DNA of 64,000 nucleotides, from NCBI RefSeq assembly GCF_037860835.1, contig NZ_JBBEOG010000001.1, positions 558,001 through 622,000 of the forward strand, read 5' to 3'. Source of the stretch: Aquipuribacter nitratireducens (lineage in GTDB: Bacteria; Actinomycetota; Actinomycetes; Actinomycetales; JBBAYJ01). The notes below the pieces were generated by a model. The model saw nothing but the letters and a program-made list of their open reading frames with translations. It did no database searches and was not told the DNA's origin. Position numbers and translations under genes: made by a program. Position 1 is the first letter of the stretch, and each line of letters begins with the position of its first letter. Below are positions 29,539 through 43,236 of the stretch, piece after piece.

Positions 29539-31601
29539 GGGGAGCCTCCCGGTCCCTCCCGGACCACGGCGACACCGCCGGGCCCGACGACGAGCGGCTC
29601 CTCGGCCGAGCAGGCACGGCCCGTCACGAGGTCGGTGCCGGCCAGGGGCACCCGGGCGCCCTCACCGGTGTGGTCGAGGACGAAGACCCAGCTGCCGCCG
29701 TCCCCGCGGCGGCGGACGGCGTCGACGCCCGGCGGCAGCCCGGGCACGACGGGTCGCACCCCGGCGGCGGCGGCGAGCGCCGCGACGAGCGCGTCCGTGC
29801 CGTCGTCCGGCAGCCGCGTCGCGCAGTACCACGCCGAACCGGCGCCGACAGCACGTCGCGTGACGGCGGGGTCGCCGGCGCACGGACCGTCGGCGAACTC
29901 CGCGACGACCTCGGTGCCCGGCTCCGCGCGACCCCACTCCGACCACACGCTGCCGCGGACGCGGTCGAGCGCGGGCACCGCCGAGCCCGGCGGGGTCCGC
30001 AGGGCCGTCGTCGTGCCGGGCAGGAGCGGGACGAACTCCTCGACGCGGACCCCCAGCAGGTCGCGGAAGGCGCCCGGGTAGCCGCCGAGGCGGATGTGGT
30101 CGTCGGGGTCGACGGTGCCGGAGAAGTACGTGACGAGGACCTGCGCCCCCGCCTCGGCCGCGGCGGCGATGCTCGCGGCGCCGGCGTCGGACACGAGGTG
30201 GAGGCTCGGGACGAGGACCACGCGGTACCTGCTGAGGTCGGCCTCCGGGTGCTCCCCGCAGACCGTGAGCCCCGCCCGCCACGCCGCCCCGTACCAGGCG
30301 CGGAGCTCGTCGCGGTAGCGGTGCAGCGTCGAGGGGGTCGACGCGGCGTCGGTCGTCCACAGCGAGTCGTAGTCGTGGACGAGGGCGACGTGCGCCTCGG
30401 TGCGGCTCCCGGCGGCCTCGGACACCGCGTCGAGGACCCGACCGAGCTCGACGACCTCCTGCCACCGGCGGCTGTCGGTGCCGGCGTGGGGGAGCAGGGC
30501 CGAGTGGTACTTCTCCGCGCCGGCGCGCGAGGCGCGCCACTGGAAGAACCCGACGGCGTCGGCGCCCCGCGCGACGTGGCTGAGGCTGTCGCGCAGCATC
30601 TGCCCGCGCGGCTTCGCGGTGTTGACCGGCTGCCAGTTCACCGCCGACGTCGAGTGCTCCATGAGCACCCACGGGTCGCCGCCGGCGAGGCCGCGGGTGA
30701 TGTCGGCGCTCATCGCGAGCTCGACGTGGGCGTCCGGCAGGTGCGCGGCGAGGTAGTGGTCGTTCGACACGACGTCCTGGTGGGGCGCCCACCGGTGGTA
30801 GTCGAGGCCGTCGAAGGAGAAGCCGACCATGAAGTTCGTCGTCACCGGCACGCCCGGCGACAGCTCGTGGAGCAGGTCCCGCTCGGCGAGGTGCTGCTCG
30901 AGGGAGGCGTCGGAGCAGAAGCGGCGCCAGTCGAGCTCGGCGGTCGGGTTCGGGATCGCCGTGGTCGCGCGCGGCGGCACGACGTCGTCCCAGCTCGTGT
31001 AGCGCTGGGACCAGAACGTCGTGCCCCACGCCTCGTTGAGCGAGTCGAGGGCGTCGGCCGGGTCGGCCGTCGTGCCGTAGCGGCCCTGGAGCCACGTCCG
31101 GAAGTGCGCGGCGGAGGTGTCGCAGAAGCACATGAGGTTGTGGCAGCCGAACTCGTTGCCGACGTGCCACATGGCGAGCGCGGGGTGGCCGGCGTAGCGA
31201 CGGGCCAGGAGCTCGACGAGGGCGAGGCTGCGGCGCCGGTAGTCGGGGCTCGACGGGCACCACGTCTGCCGGCTGCCGTGCGAGAGCCGCGTCCCGTCGC
31301 GCGTCACGGGCATGGCGTCCGGGTGGAGGCGGGCGAACCACGGCGGTGGGGCGGCGGTCGCGGTGGCGAGGTCGACGGCGATGCCCGCGTCGTGCAGCCG
31401 GTCGAGGACCCGGTCCAGCCACGCCGTCTCGTACCGCCCGGGCTCCGGCTCGAGGAGCGCCCACGAGAAGACGCCGACGGTCGCGAAGCCCACGCCGCAC
31501 TCCCGCATGCGGGCGACGTCGTCGTCGAGGGTCGCGTCGGGCCACTGCTCGGGGTTGTAGTCCCCGCCGAGTACGACCCGGTCAGACGGCCATGTCCGCA
31601 T
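29535..31601 (-). CDS. Beta-galactosidase, GH42 family
   Basis: This 688-residue GH42 enzyme hydrolyses terminal beta-galactosides. It shows the N-terminal barrel start VLGGDYNPEQWP and the acid/base Glu150 in MWHVGNEFGCHNLMCFCD. A Cys cluster typical of GH42 zinc sites follows, and the nucleophile is Glu315 in WVLMEHSTSAVNWQPVN. A trimerisation domain and small C-terminal domain complete the family length. No signal peptide is visible, so it acts in the cytoplasm on imported sugar. It is the first gene of a minus-strand operon. Confidence 0.94.
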   Translation of the reverse strand: MRTWPSDRVVLGGDYNPEQWPDATLDDDVARMRECGVGFATVGVFSWALLEPEPGRYETAWLDRVLDRLHDAGIAVDLATATAAPPPWFARLHPDAMPVTRDGTRLSHGSRQTWCPSSPDYRRRSLALVELLARRYAGHPALAMWHVGNEFGCHNLMCFCDTSAAHFRTWLQGRYGTTADPADALDSLNEAWGTTFWSQRYTSWDDVVPPRATTAIPNPTAELDWRRFCSDASLEQHLAERDLLHELSPGVPVTTNFMVGFSFDGLDYHRWAPHQDVVSNDHYLAAHLPDAHVELAMSADITRGLAGGDPWVLMEHSTSAVNWQPVNTAKPRGQMLRDSLSHVARGADAVGFFQWRASRAGAEKYHSALLPHAGTDSRRWQEVVELGRVLDAVSEAAGSRTEAHVALVHDYDSLWTTDAASTPSTLHRYRDELRAWYGAAWRAGLTVCGEHPEADLSRYRVVLVPSLHLVSDAGAASIAAAAEAGAQVLVTYFSGTVDPDDHIRLGGYPGAFRDLLGVRVEEFVPLLPGTTTALRTPPGSAVPALDRVRGSVWSEWGRAEPGTEVVAEFADGPCAGDPAVTRRAVGAGSAWYCATRLPDDGTDALVAALAAAAGVRPVVPGLPPGVDAVRRRGDGGSWVFVLDHTGEGARVPLAGTDLVTGRACSAEEPLVVGPGGVAVVREGPGGSP

Positions 31602-31627
31602 GAGCCGACACTCTGGCCCGATGAGGC

Positions 31628-31640
31628 TGTTGAGTCAACA
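31628..31640. promoter_or_regulatory. Palindromic operator overlapping the galactoside promoter
   Basis: TGTTGA-G-TCAACA is a perfect 13-bp palindrome 27 bp before the GH42 start. It overlaps a minus-strand TATGTT hexamer (31642 to 31637) that is a plausible -10. A second TTATGT copy lies at 31653-31648. This is the expected position for a repressor such as the DeoR protein of the operon. Confidence 0.6.
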
Positions 31641-31717
31641 TAATCCGACATAACGAGGTGGTGGCCGCCGCTTCGTCACGAGCGCGTAACGGTCGACCTC
31701 GTGGCGCGACGGAGCCC

Positions 31718-31746
31718 TTGACAGCCGCGGGTAGCGCTGTTTAGGT
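31718..31746 (+). promoter_or_regulatory. Promoter of the sugar ABC transporter operon
   Basis: TTGACA at 31718-31723, a 17-bp spacer and TTAGGT at 31741-31746 form a good housekeeping-type promoter. A palindromic ACATC-C-GATGT at 31751-31761 covers the likely transcription start and may be an operator. Confidence 0.65.
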
Positions 31747-31862
31747 CACGACATCCGATGTGGAGTTGTGTTCGAACCTGGGTGAACTCGTGCAGACGCG
31801 ATGTGGCGTCGGCGCGGCCCGGGTGAGGACCCGCTCAGTGCCGAGTGATCCAGGAGGGCCCC

Positions 31863-33209
31863 GTGGCTCAGCGTCTTGCGTCCCCATCCCTGTCCGGCTT
31901 CGCGCGCCGCAGCTCGGGCCTCGTCGTCCCCCGCCGGGCCGTGCTCGCCGGCGCCGGCGCTGCGGGCGCCATGGGCGTCCTCGCCGCGTGCGGCGGCGAC
32001 GAGGAGTCGTCCGGCTCCGCGAGCGGCGGCGCCGCGGCGAGCGGCTCGACGAGCCTCGGCTCGAACCGCGGTGACGAGGTCCCCCGCGCGGCGGAGGACG
32101 AGATGATCGCCGCCTTCGAGGAGGAGTCCGGCATCACGGTCGAGACGAACGTCGTCGACAACGAGTCGTTCCAGGAGTCGATCAACAGCTACCTCCAGGG
32201 CAACCCGCAGGACGTCTTCACGTGGTTCGCCGGCTTCCGGGCCCGCTTCTTCGACGACCAGGGCTTCATCGGCGACATCAGCGACGTGTGGGAGGACATC
32301 GGCAGCGGCTTCACCGACGCTTTCCGTGAGGCCTCGAGCAACGGCGACCGGCAGATCTTCGTCCCGCTCTACAACTACCCGTGGGCCGTCTTCTACCGGA
32401 AGAGCGTCTTCGAGGAGAACGGCTGGGCGATCCCCGAGACCCTCGACGACTTCGTCGCCCTCTGCGAGGAGATCCAGGGCGCCGGCCTCACGCCCGTCGC
32501 GCTCGGCGACCAGGACGGCTGGCCCGCGATGGGGACGTTCGACATCCTCAACATGCGGATCAACGGGTACGACTACCACATCGACCTCATGGCCGGGAAC
32601 CAGGACTGGGACTCCGGCGAGGTCCGTGCCGTCTTCGAGCAGTGGGCCGAGCTGCTGCCCTACCACCAGGCCGACCCGAACGGCCGCACGTGGCAGGACG
32701 CCGCCGCCTCCCTCGTCCAGGGCGAGTCGGCGATGTACGTGCTCGGCATGTTCGTCGGCGAGCAGTTCCCGGAGGAGGAGCGCGAGGACCTCGACTTCTT
32801 CACCTTCCCCGAGATCGACCCGGAGATCGGCTCCGGCGCGCTCGACGCCCCGATCGACGGCTACATGATGACGGCGAACCCGGAGAACGAGGAGGCCGCG
32901 AAGGAGTTCCTCCGCTTCCTCGGCTCGGCCCAGGCGGGCGAGATCTTCGTCGCCAGCAGCCCCAACAGCATCGCCGCGCACAGCGACGCCGACACCTCCG
33001 GCTACAACTCTCTGCAGCAGAAGGCCGTCGATCTCATCAGCAACGCCGACGGGATCGCGCAGTTCCTCGACCGCGACACGCGGCCGGACTTCGCCTCGAC
33101 GATCGTCATCCCGACGCTGCAGAACTTCCTCAACGACCCGAGCGACATCGACACGGTGCTCGCGGACCTGCAGGCCGGCAAGGAGCGGCTCTTCGTCGAC
33201 CAGGGCTGA
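31863..33209 (+). CDS. Sugar ABC transporter substrate-binding lipoprotein (cluster 1)
   Basis: This 448-residue extracellular solute-binding protein feeds the permeases that follow. Its signal has a twin-arginine motif PRRAVLAG (Arg24-Arg25) ending in the lipobox LAAC (Cys43), so it is likely exported by Tat and lipid-anchored. The mature part has family-1 features such as NSFQESINSYLQGNPQDVF, DLMAGNQDW and ENEEAAKEFLRFLGSAQAGE. GTG 31863 has AGGAGG five bases upstream; the open frame upstream of it is ignored. Linkage to galactosidases suggests a galactoside ligand. Confidence 0.93.
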   Translation: MAQRLASPSLSGFARRSSGLVVPRRAVLAGAGAAGAMGVLAACGGDEESSGSASGGAAASGSTSLGSNRGDEVPRAAEDEMIAAFEEESGITVETNVVDNESFQESINSYLQGNPQDVFTWFAGFRARFFDDQGFIGDISDVWEDIGSGFTDAFREASSNGDRQIFVPLYNYPWAVFYRKSVFEENGWAIPETLDDFVALCEEIQGAGLTPVALGDQDGWPAMGTFDILNMRINGYDYHIDLMAGNQDWDSGEVRAVFEQWAELLPYHQADPNGRTWQDAAASLVQGESAMYVLGMFVGEQFPEEEREDLDFFTFPEIDPEIGSGALDAPIDGYMMTANPENEEAAKEFLRFLGSAQAGEIFVASSPNSIAAHSDADTSGYNSLQQKAVDLISNADGIAQFLDRDTRPDFASTIVIPTLQNFLNDPSDIDTVLADLQAGKERLFVDQG

Positions 33210-33258
33210 GCCCGGTCGCCACCCAGCCGCGACCGACCCGTAGGGAGGAGACCCCGCG

Positions 33259-38509
<5,251 letters not shown>

Positions 38510-38540
38510 GGGCCTCGCGCCGACCGGCGACACCTCCGTC

Positions 38541-39140
38541 GTGACGACCTCCTGGGACGCCGCCGCCCAGCACCCGCCGTCCCCCCGGGACGCCGCGGGC
38601 GCCTCGGCGGCCGCCGAGGTGACGCTCGGGCTCGCGGTCCCGGTGCCCGAGCCGTGGGCGGCGCGCCTCACCGCCGAGCGCGAGGCGACCGGGGACCCGG
38701 TCGCGCGCTCCGTCCCGCCGCACGTCACCCTCGTCCCGCCCGTCGTCGTCCCCGCCGACGCCGTCGCCGCCGTCCTCGCCCACGTGCGCGACCGCGTGCG
38801 GACGCGCCGGTCCTTCACGCTGCGCCTGCGCGGGACCGGCACGTTCCGTCCCGTCAGCCAGGTCTCGTTCGTCACGGTCGCGGACGGGGCCGCGGAGTGC
38901 GACGACCTGCAGGAGCACGTCCGCTGCGGCCCCCTCACCCGGCGGCTCGGATTCCCGTACCACCCGCACGTCACCGTCGGCCACGACGTGCCCGACGACG
39001 CCCTCGACGCCGCCGAGGACCGGCTCGCCGACTTCGACGTGTCGTTCACCGTCGCGTCGGTGTCGCTCTTCCGGTGCGGGACGGACGGGGTCTGGCGGGT
39101 CCTCGCCGACGCGCCGCTGGAGGGCCGCCCGCTCGCCTGA
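38541..39140 (+). CDS. 2'-5' RNA ligase / 2H phosphoesterase-family protein
   Basis: This 199-residue protein has the two HxT/S motifs of the 2H phosphoesterase superfamily: PPHVTLVPP near residue 60 and YHPHVTVGH near residue 140. They form the paired-histidine active site for 2',3'-cyclic phosphate chemistry. The biological substrate is unknown. GTG 38541 leaves 31 bp after trpS; the frame is open upstream inside trpS but that part is not conserved-looking. Confidence 0.85.
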   Translation: MTTSWDAAAQHPPSPRDAAGASAAAEVTLGLAVPVPEPWAARLTAEREATGDPVARSVPPHVTLVPPVVVPADAVAAVLAHVRDRVRTRRSFTLRLRGTGTFRPVSQVSFVTVADGAAECDDLQEHVRCGPLTRRLGFPYHPHVTVGHDVPDDALDAAEDRLADFDVSFTVASVSLFRCGTDGVWRVLADAPLEGRPLA

Positions 39141-39159
39141 CCAGCACCGACGTGGTGGG

Positions 39160-40278
39160 GTGGAGGTCGTGAGCAGCGTCGTGGAGACAGCCAAGGGTGC
39201 CGTGGCGGCCGTCATGCGGTCGCGCCCGTGGCGCGCGAACGAGCGGCTCGGCCAGAGCCGCGGGGCGTTCCTGTCGGCCGGGATCGCCTTCTACGGGGTG
39301 TTCGCGATCTTCCCGCTGCTCGTCCTCGGGATCGCGGTCCTCGGGTACGTCGCGGCCGGCAACGAGGAGCTCCAGGACGAGGTCATCGGGTTCGTCCAGA
39401 CCGGAGTGCCCGGGCTCATCGGCCCCGACGGCATCGTCTCCGAGGCCGACGTCCGACAGGCCGCGGGCAACCGGGTCGCCTTCGGTGTCACCGCGGCGGT
39501 CGGTGTCGTCACCCTGCTCCTCACGGGCCTGGGCTGGGTGGCCGCGCTGCGGGAGGGCATCCGGGCGATGTTCCGGATGCCGACGCTCCAGCTCGACCCC
39601 GTCCGCGCGAAGCTCTTCGACCTCGCCGTGCTCCTCACCCTCGGCGTCCTCGTCGTCACCACCGCGCTGGCGTCGGTCGTGACGACGAGCGTCAACAACC
39701 GCATCCTCGACCTGCTCGACCTCGAGCAGACCCCTGTGACGAGCGTGCTCTCCGCCGGCCTCGTCGCCCTCTTCACCCTGCTGCTCGACACGCTGCTGTT
39801 CACCGTGCTCTACCGCGTCCTCGCGCACACGGACGCACCGCTGCGGCAGGTCGTCTCCGGCGCCGTCGTCGCCGCCATCGGCACGGCCGTGCTCCGGCAG
39901 CTCGTGGCGTACGGCTTCCTGCTCAGCGGCAACGTCGGCGGGGGCTTCACGTTCCTCACCGCGTTCGTGCCGATCCTCCTCCTCTTCGTCTGGCTCAACC
40001 TCACGGCCCGCGTCCTCCTCTTCGGTGCCTCGTGGGTCGCGGTCGGACCCACCGCCCCCGCTGCCGAGGAGGCGCCGGAGACGGACACCGCGCCCACGCC
40101 GTCGTCGCGGCGGCCGGCGCCGCCCCCGCTGCCGCCTGCGCTGCCGGTGCGCTGGGCCGACCGCGCCGTCCTCGGGGCGGGTGTCGTGCTGGGGGCGAGC
40201 GCCGTCGCCCTGCTCCAGGCGACCGGGGCCGCGCTGCGCGCCGTGACGCGCGGCGTCGCGCGCGTGCGGGAGGACTGA
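39160..40278 (+). CDS. YihY/BrkB-family membrane protein
   Basis: This 372-residue inner-membrane protein has about six helices and the family pattern. It contains GAFLSAGIAFYGVFAIFPLLVLG near residue 35, LGWVAALREGIRAMFRMP, and a helix-rich VLYRVLAHTDAPLRQVVSGA to FLTAFVPILLLFVWLNLTARVLLFGA. A Pro-rich segment and one more hydrophobic stretch follow. The family was once called ribonuclease BN but is now regarded as a membrane protein of unsettled function. GTG 39160 or GTG 39169 could be the start. Confidence 0.9.
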   Translation: MEVVSSVVETAKGAVAAVMRSRPWRANERLGQSRGAFLSAGIAFYGVFAIFPLLVLGIAVLGYVAAGNEELQDEVIGFVQTGVPGLIGPDGIVSEADVRQAAGNRVAFGVTAAVGVVTLLLTGLGWVAALREGIRAMFRMPTLQLDPVRAKLFDLAVLLTLGVLVVTTALASVVTTSVNNRILDLLDLEQTPVTSVLSAGLVALFTLLLDTLLFTVLYRVLAHTDAPLRQVVSGAVVAAIGTAVLRQLVAYGFLLSGNVGGGFTFLTAFVPILLLFVWLNLTARVLLFGASWVAVGPTAPAAEEAPETDTAPTPSSRRPAPPPLPPALPVRWADRAVLGAGVVLGASAVALLQATGAALRAVTRGVARVRED

Positions 40279-40362
40279 CGACGTGTCCCGGGAGGGGGCG
40301 CCGGTGTCGAGTGCTGGACCGCGCGCTGCGCCCTGGGTGCCCCTCTTGCGAGACTGCGGGTC

Positions 40363-43230
40363 ATGGCGGACTCGGGCACCCGGACGGACACCGGCACGCA
40401 GACGGGCACGGGGGGGCTGAGCGTCAGCCACGAGCAGCGGGGCGACCTCGACGACGTCGCCCGCTACGCGGCCGGCGTCGCCTCCGACGAGCAGCACGCC
40501 GCGCTCCGCGCCTCGGTGCGCCAGCTCGCCGGCCTGCTGGGCGAGGCGGTCGCCCGGCACGAGGGCCCCGAGCTCCTCGAGCTCGTCGAGCAGGTCCGGG
40601 CGCTGGCCCGCGAACCCGACGACGGCGCCCTCCACGAGCTCCTCGCCGGGGTCGACGACGCGACGGCCGTCGTCCTCGCCCGCGCGTTCACGGGCTACTT
40701 CAACCTCGTCAACGTCACCGAGCAGCTCCACCGCTGGCGCGAGGTGACGAGCGAGGGGGAAGGACCGCTCGCGCAGACCGTCGCCCGCATCGGCGAGGCC
40801 GTCGAGGCGGGGACGTTCGACCTCGACCACGTCCGCGACGTCCTCGCCCGCACCGAGTACCGGCCCGTCTTCACCGCCCACCCCACCGAGGCGAGCCGGC
40901 GGACCGTCCTGCGCCTGCTGCAGTCCGTGGCGGAGGTCGTCGACGCCGCCGAGGACGCGCGCGCCCGGCCCGGCGACGCCGCCCGGCACGAGCGCCGCCT
41001 CGCCGAGCTCGTCGACCTGCTGTGGCAGACCGACGAGCTCCGCATCGCGAAGCCCGAGCCCACGGACGAGGCCCGGACCGCGCTGTACTACCTCACCTCG
41101 ATCGCCCAGCACGTCCTGCCCGGCCTGCTCGAGGAGCTCGACCAGCAGCTGTCCCGCATCGGCGTCACCCTCCCGCCGACGGCCCGGCCGCTGCGCTTCG
41201 GCACGTGGGCGGGCGGGGACCGGGACGGCAACCCGAACGTCACGCCCGACGTCACCCTCGAGGTGCTCCAGCTCCACCACGACCTCGGGCTGCGCGAGCT
41301 CGTCCGGCAGGTCGAGGACGCGCTCACGGAGATGTCGGCGTCCACTCGCGTCGTCACCGCGAGCGAGGAGCTGCTGCTCTCCCTCGACGCCGACGCCGAG
41401 GCGCTGCCCATCACGTACTCGACGCTGCGGCGCCTCAACGCCGAGGAGCCGTACCGGCTCAAGCTCAGCTTCGTCCGGGTACGGCTGCAGCGCACCCGCG
41501 ACCGCCTCGCCTCCGAGGGCCCGCACGAGCCGGGCCGCGACTACCTCCGCGTCGAGGAGCTGCTCCGCGACCTCACCCTCGTCCGCGAGTCGATGCTCGC
41601 GGGCGGGGACCGGATGGGCGCCGACGGGGCGATCCTCCGGCTCATCCGCACCGCGACCGCCGTCGGGCTCGGCCTCGCGACCCTCGACGTCCGCGAGCAC
41701 TCCGGCGTCCACCACGCGGCCCTCGCCGAGCTGTACGGCCGCCTCGGCGAGCTCGACGGCGACTACGCCGACCTGTCCCGGGAGGACCGGATCGCGCTGC
41801 TGTCGCGGGAGATGGCGGGCCGGCGCCCGCTCGTGGGGGAGGGGCGGGTCGACGACGACGGGCCCGCGTCCCGCTCGCTGCGGCTCATGCGGACCATCCG
41901 CACCGCGCTCGACGCCTACGGCCCCGACGTCGTCGAGACGTACATCGTCTCGATGACGCACGACGTCGACGACCTCTTCGCCGTCGTCGTCCTCGCCCGC
42001 GAGGCGGGTCTCGTCGACCTCGGCTCCCCGGGCTCGCCCGCGAGCGCCCGCATCGGCTTCGCGCCGCTGTTCGAGACGGTCGCGGAGCTCGAGATCGCGG
42101 GGCCGCTGCTCGACGCCCTCCTGCGGGACCCGTCGTACCGCCGGCTCGTCGCCGCCCGCGGCGACGTGCAGGAGATCATGCTCGGCTACTCCGACTCCTC
42201 CAAGGACGCCGGCATCGCCGCCTCGCAGTGGCAGATCCAGCGCGCCCAGCGCGCGCTCCGCGACATCGCGACCTCGCACGGGGTCCGGCTGCGGCTGTTC
42301 CACGGCCGTGGCGGGTCGGTCGGCCGCGGCGGCGGCCCGACGGCCGAGGCGATCCTCGCCCAGCCGCACGGCAGCCTCGACGGCCCCATCAAGATCACCG
42401 AGCAGGGCGAGGTGATCTCCGACAAGTACGTGCTGCCCGGCCTCGGGCGGTGGAACCTCGAGAGCGCCCTCGCGGCCGTCGTCGAGGCCTCCGTCCTCCA
42501 CCGCAGCCCCACGCTGCCCGCCGACGTCCTCGACGGCTGGGACCGGACGATGGACCTCGTCGCCTCCCACGGCCAGCAGGCCTACCGCGGGCTGGTCCGT
42601 GACCCTGCGCTCGTGCCGTTCTTCGTCACCGCCACCCCCGTCGACGAGCTCGGGAAGATGAACATCGGCTCGCGGCCGTCGAAGCGCCCGGGCGGCGCAG
42701 GCGGCCTCGACGACCTCCGCGCCATCCCGTGGGTGTTCGGCTGGACGCAGTCGAGGATCATCCTGCCCGGCTGGTTCGGCGTCGGCAGCGGCCTCGCGGC
42801 GGCGCGCGAGCAGGGCCACGGGCAGACGCTGCAGGACATGTACGGCTCGTGGCGCTTCTTCCGGACGTTCCTGTCGAACGTCCAGATGACGCTCGCGAAG
42901 ACCGACCTCGACATCGCCGAGCGCTACGTCCGGACCCTCGTCCCCGCGGAGTCCGCGCAGCTGTTCGACGTCATCCGCACCGAGCACGAGCGGACGGTCG
43001 CCGAGGTCCTCGCCGTCACGGGGCAGGAGCAGCTCCTCGAGCCCTCGCCGACGCTGCGCCGCACCCTCGCGCTGCGCGACGCCTACCTCGCGCCCCTGCA
43101 CGCGCTCCAGGTGTCGCTGCTCGCCCGCTCGCGGACGTACGGCGAGGGCGACGCCGTGCCGGACGACCTCCGCCGCGCCCTCCTGCTGACGGTCAACGGG
43201 ATCGCGGCCGGGCTGCGCAACACCGGCTGA
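40363..43230 (+). CDS. ppc: Phosphoenolpyruvate carboxylase
   Basis: Ppc makes oxaloacetate from PEP and bicarbonate, replenishing the TCA cycle. The 955-residue enzyme has the catalytic His173 in VFTAHPTEASRRTVL, the GTWAGGDRDGNPNVTP loop, the second signature MLGYSDSSKDAGIAAS and the glycine-rich FHGRGGSVGRGGGPT. It also has the C-terminal RNTG-type end (LRNTG). A GAGACT hexamer 7 nt before ATG 40363 resembles the leaderless promoters. It ends 6 bp from the convergent thrE-like gene. Confidence 0.97.
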   Translation: MADSGTRTDTGTQTGTGGLSVSHEQRGDLDDVARYAAGVASDEQHAALRASVRQLAGLLGEAVARHEGPELLELVEQVRALAREPDDGALHELLAGVDDATAVVLARAFTGYFNLVNVTEQLHRWREVTSEGEGPLAQTVARIGEAVEAGTFDLDHVRDVLARTEYRPVFTAHPTEASRRTVLRLLQSVAEVVDAAEDARARPGDAARHERRLAELVDLLWQTDELRIAKPEPTDEARTALYYLTSIAQHVLPGLLEELDQQLSRIGVTLPPTARPLRFGTWAGGDRDGNPNVTPDVTLEVLQLHHDLGLRELVRQVEDALTEMSASTRVVTASEELLLSLDADAEALPITYSTLRRLNAEEPYRLKLSFVRVRLQRTRDRLASEGPHEPGRDYLRVEELLRDLTLVRESMLAGGDRMGADGAILRLIRTATAVGLGLATLDVREHSGVHHAALAELYGRLGELDGDYADLSREDRIALLSREMAGRRPLVGEGRVDDDGPASRSLRLMRTIRTALDAYGPDVVETYIVSMTHDVDDLFAVVVLAREAGLVDLGSPGSPASARIGFAPLFETVAELEIAGPLLDALLRDPSYRRLVAARGDVQEIMLGYSDSSKDAGIAASQWQIQRAQRALRDIATSHGVRLRLFHGRGGSVGRGGGPTAEAILAQPHGSLDGPIKITEQGEVISDKYVLPGLGRWNLESALAAVVEASVLHRSPTLPADVLDGWDRTMDLVASHGQQAYRGLVRDPALVPFFVTATPVDELGKMNIGSRPSKRPGGAGGLDDLRAIPWVFGWTQSRIILPGWFGVGSGLAAAREQGHGQTLQDMYGSWRFFRTFLSNVQMTLAKTDLDIAERYVRTLVPAESAQLFDVIRTEHERTVAEVLAVTGQEQLLEPSPTLRRTLALRDAYLAPLHALQVSLLARSRTYGEGDAVPDDLRRALLLTVNGIAAGLRNTG

Positions 43231-43236
43231 GGGCCG

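Noticed and set aside
31766-31785. GTTCGAACC-like sequence resembling a tRNA T-loop
   Set aside because: No acceptor stem, anticodon arm or D-loop can be built around it; it is an isolated short palindrome in the importer leader.
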